From positions 1 to 6,365 of the forward strand of contig PKCW01000003.1 of the NCBI GenBank assembly GCA_002862965.1: a DNA stretch of 6,365 nt, in the 5' to 3' direction. The position numbers and the translations under genes were made by a program. Numbering within the stretch: position 1 is the first letter of the stretch; every line of letters starts with the position of its first letter. The DNA is from Pseudomonadota bacterium (GTDB taxonomy: Bacteria; Pseudomonadota; Gammaproteobacteria; UBA5335). Of this stretch, positions 6,228-6,365 are shown one piece after another. The notes under the pieces were generated by a model, which ran no database searches, was not told the origin of the DNA, and was given only the letters and a program-made list of their open reading frames with translations.

Positions 6228-6365
6228 GGCCAGTTTTTCCAGGGCGCCTGTCCGGACGCCCAAAGTTCTTCGAGGTTGTTCTTGTCGCGCAGGGTGTCCA
6301 TCGGTTGCCAGAATCCGCGATGCTCGAAGGACTTGAGCTGGCCATGCTGCGCGATCGTTTCCAGC
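6224..6365 (-). CDS. rfbF: Glucose-1-phosphate cytidylyltransferase, C-terminal 46 residues (runs off the right edge)
   Basis: Only the last 46 codons and the stop are in the window, and the start lies to the right. The tail reads GFWQPMDTLRDKNNLEELW followed by an APWKNW end, which is the conserved C-terminus of RfbF/DdhA. This enzyme makes CDP-D-glucose from CTP and glucose-1-phosphate, the substrate of the next gene. The TGA overlaps the rfbG ATG by four bases, the tight rfbF-rfbG arrangement found in many O-antigen loci. The active site lies in the missing part and cannot be judged here. Confidence 0.95.
   Translation of the reverse strand, partial: LETIAQHGQLKSFEHRGFWQPMDTLRDKNNLEELWASGQAPWKNWP

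Noticed and set aside
1..6365. CRISPR array, insertion sequence, tRNA or rRNA
   Set aside because: No repeated units, terminal inverted repeats, transposase frame or RNA-gene signature were seen; coding genes fill the window.

Overview
The window is a GC-rich stretch of bacterial DNA (about 60-67% GC by eye), probably from a proteobacterium. It is filled end to end by eight genes, all on the minus strand. In order of transcription (right to left) they are: the 3' end of a glucose-1-phosphate cytidylyltransferase (rfbF), CDP-glucose 4,6-dehydratase (rfbG), an RmlC-like sugar epimerase, a TylCIII-type sugar C-methyltransferase with an intact zinc-binding domain, a short-chain NAD(P)-dependent sugar reductase/epimerase, a second and divergent TylCIII-like methyltransferase, a CmcI-family methyltransferase, and the 5' part of a Wzx-type flippase. 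This is the interior of a surface-polysaccharide (O-antigen or capsule-like) locus. The taxon cannot be fixed from the sequence.

Region by region: 6224-6365 rfbF end; 5148-6227 rfbG; 4600-5151 epimerase; 3377-4603 C-methyltransferase; 2472-3344 SDR; 1420-2472 second methyltransferase; 660-1427 CmcI-like protein; 1-682 flippase. Six of the seven junctions overlap (4, 4, 4, 1, 8 and 23 nt). Only one has a gap, of 32 nt. The genes are therefore almost certainly one operon with coupled translation. No promoter, terminator, RNA gene, mobile element or CRISPR array was seen. There is no gene-free stretch longer than 32 nt.

How the genes work together (inference): RfbF and RfbG make CDP-4-keto-6-deoxy-D-glucose. 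The C-methyltransferase adds a methyl branch, most likely at C3. The RmlC-like protein epimerises C5 and/or C3, and the SDR reduces the C4 ketone. This is the same enzyme order as the tail of TDP-mycarose synthesis, but on a CDP carrier and without a 2,3- or 3-dehydrase in view. The expected product is a CDP-6-deoxy-3-C-methyl-hexose. The downstream methyltransferases could O-methylate it or the glycan, and the flippase would export the lipid-linked repeat unit. A known compound of this kind is CDP-vinelose, reported from Azotobacter, and a vinelose-like product is the most interesting hypothesis here.
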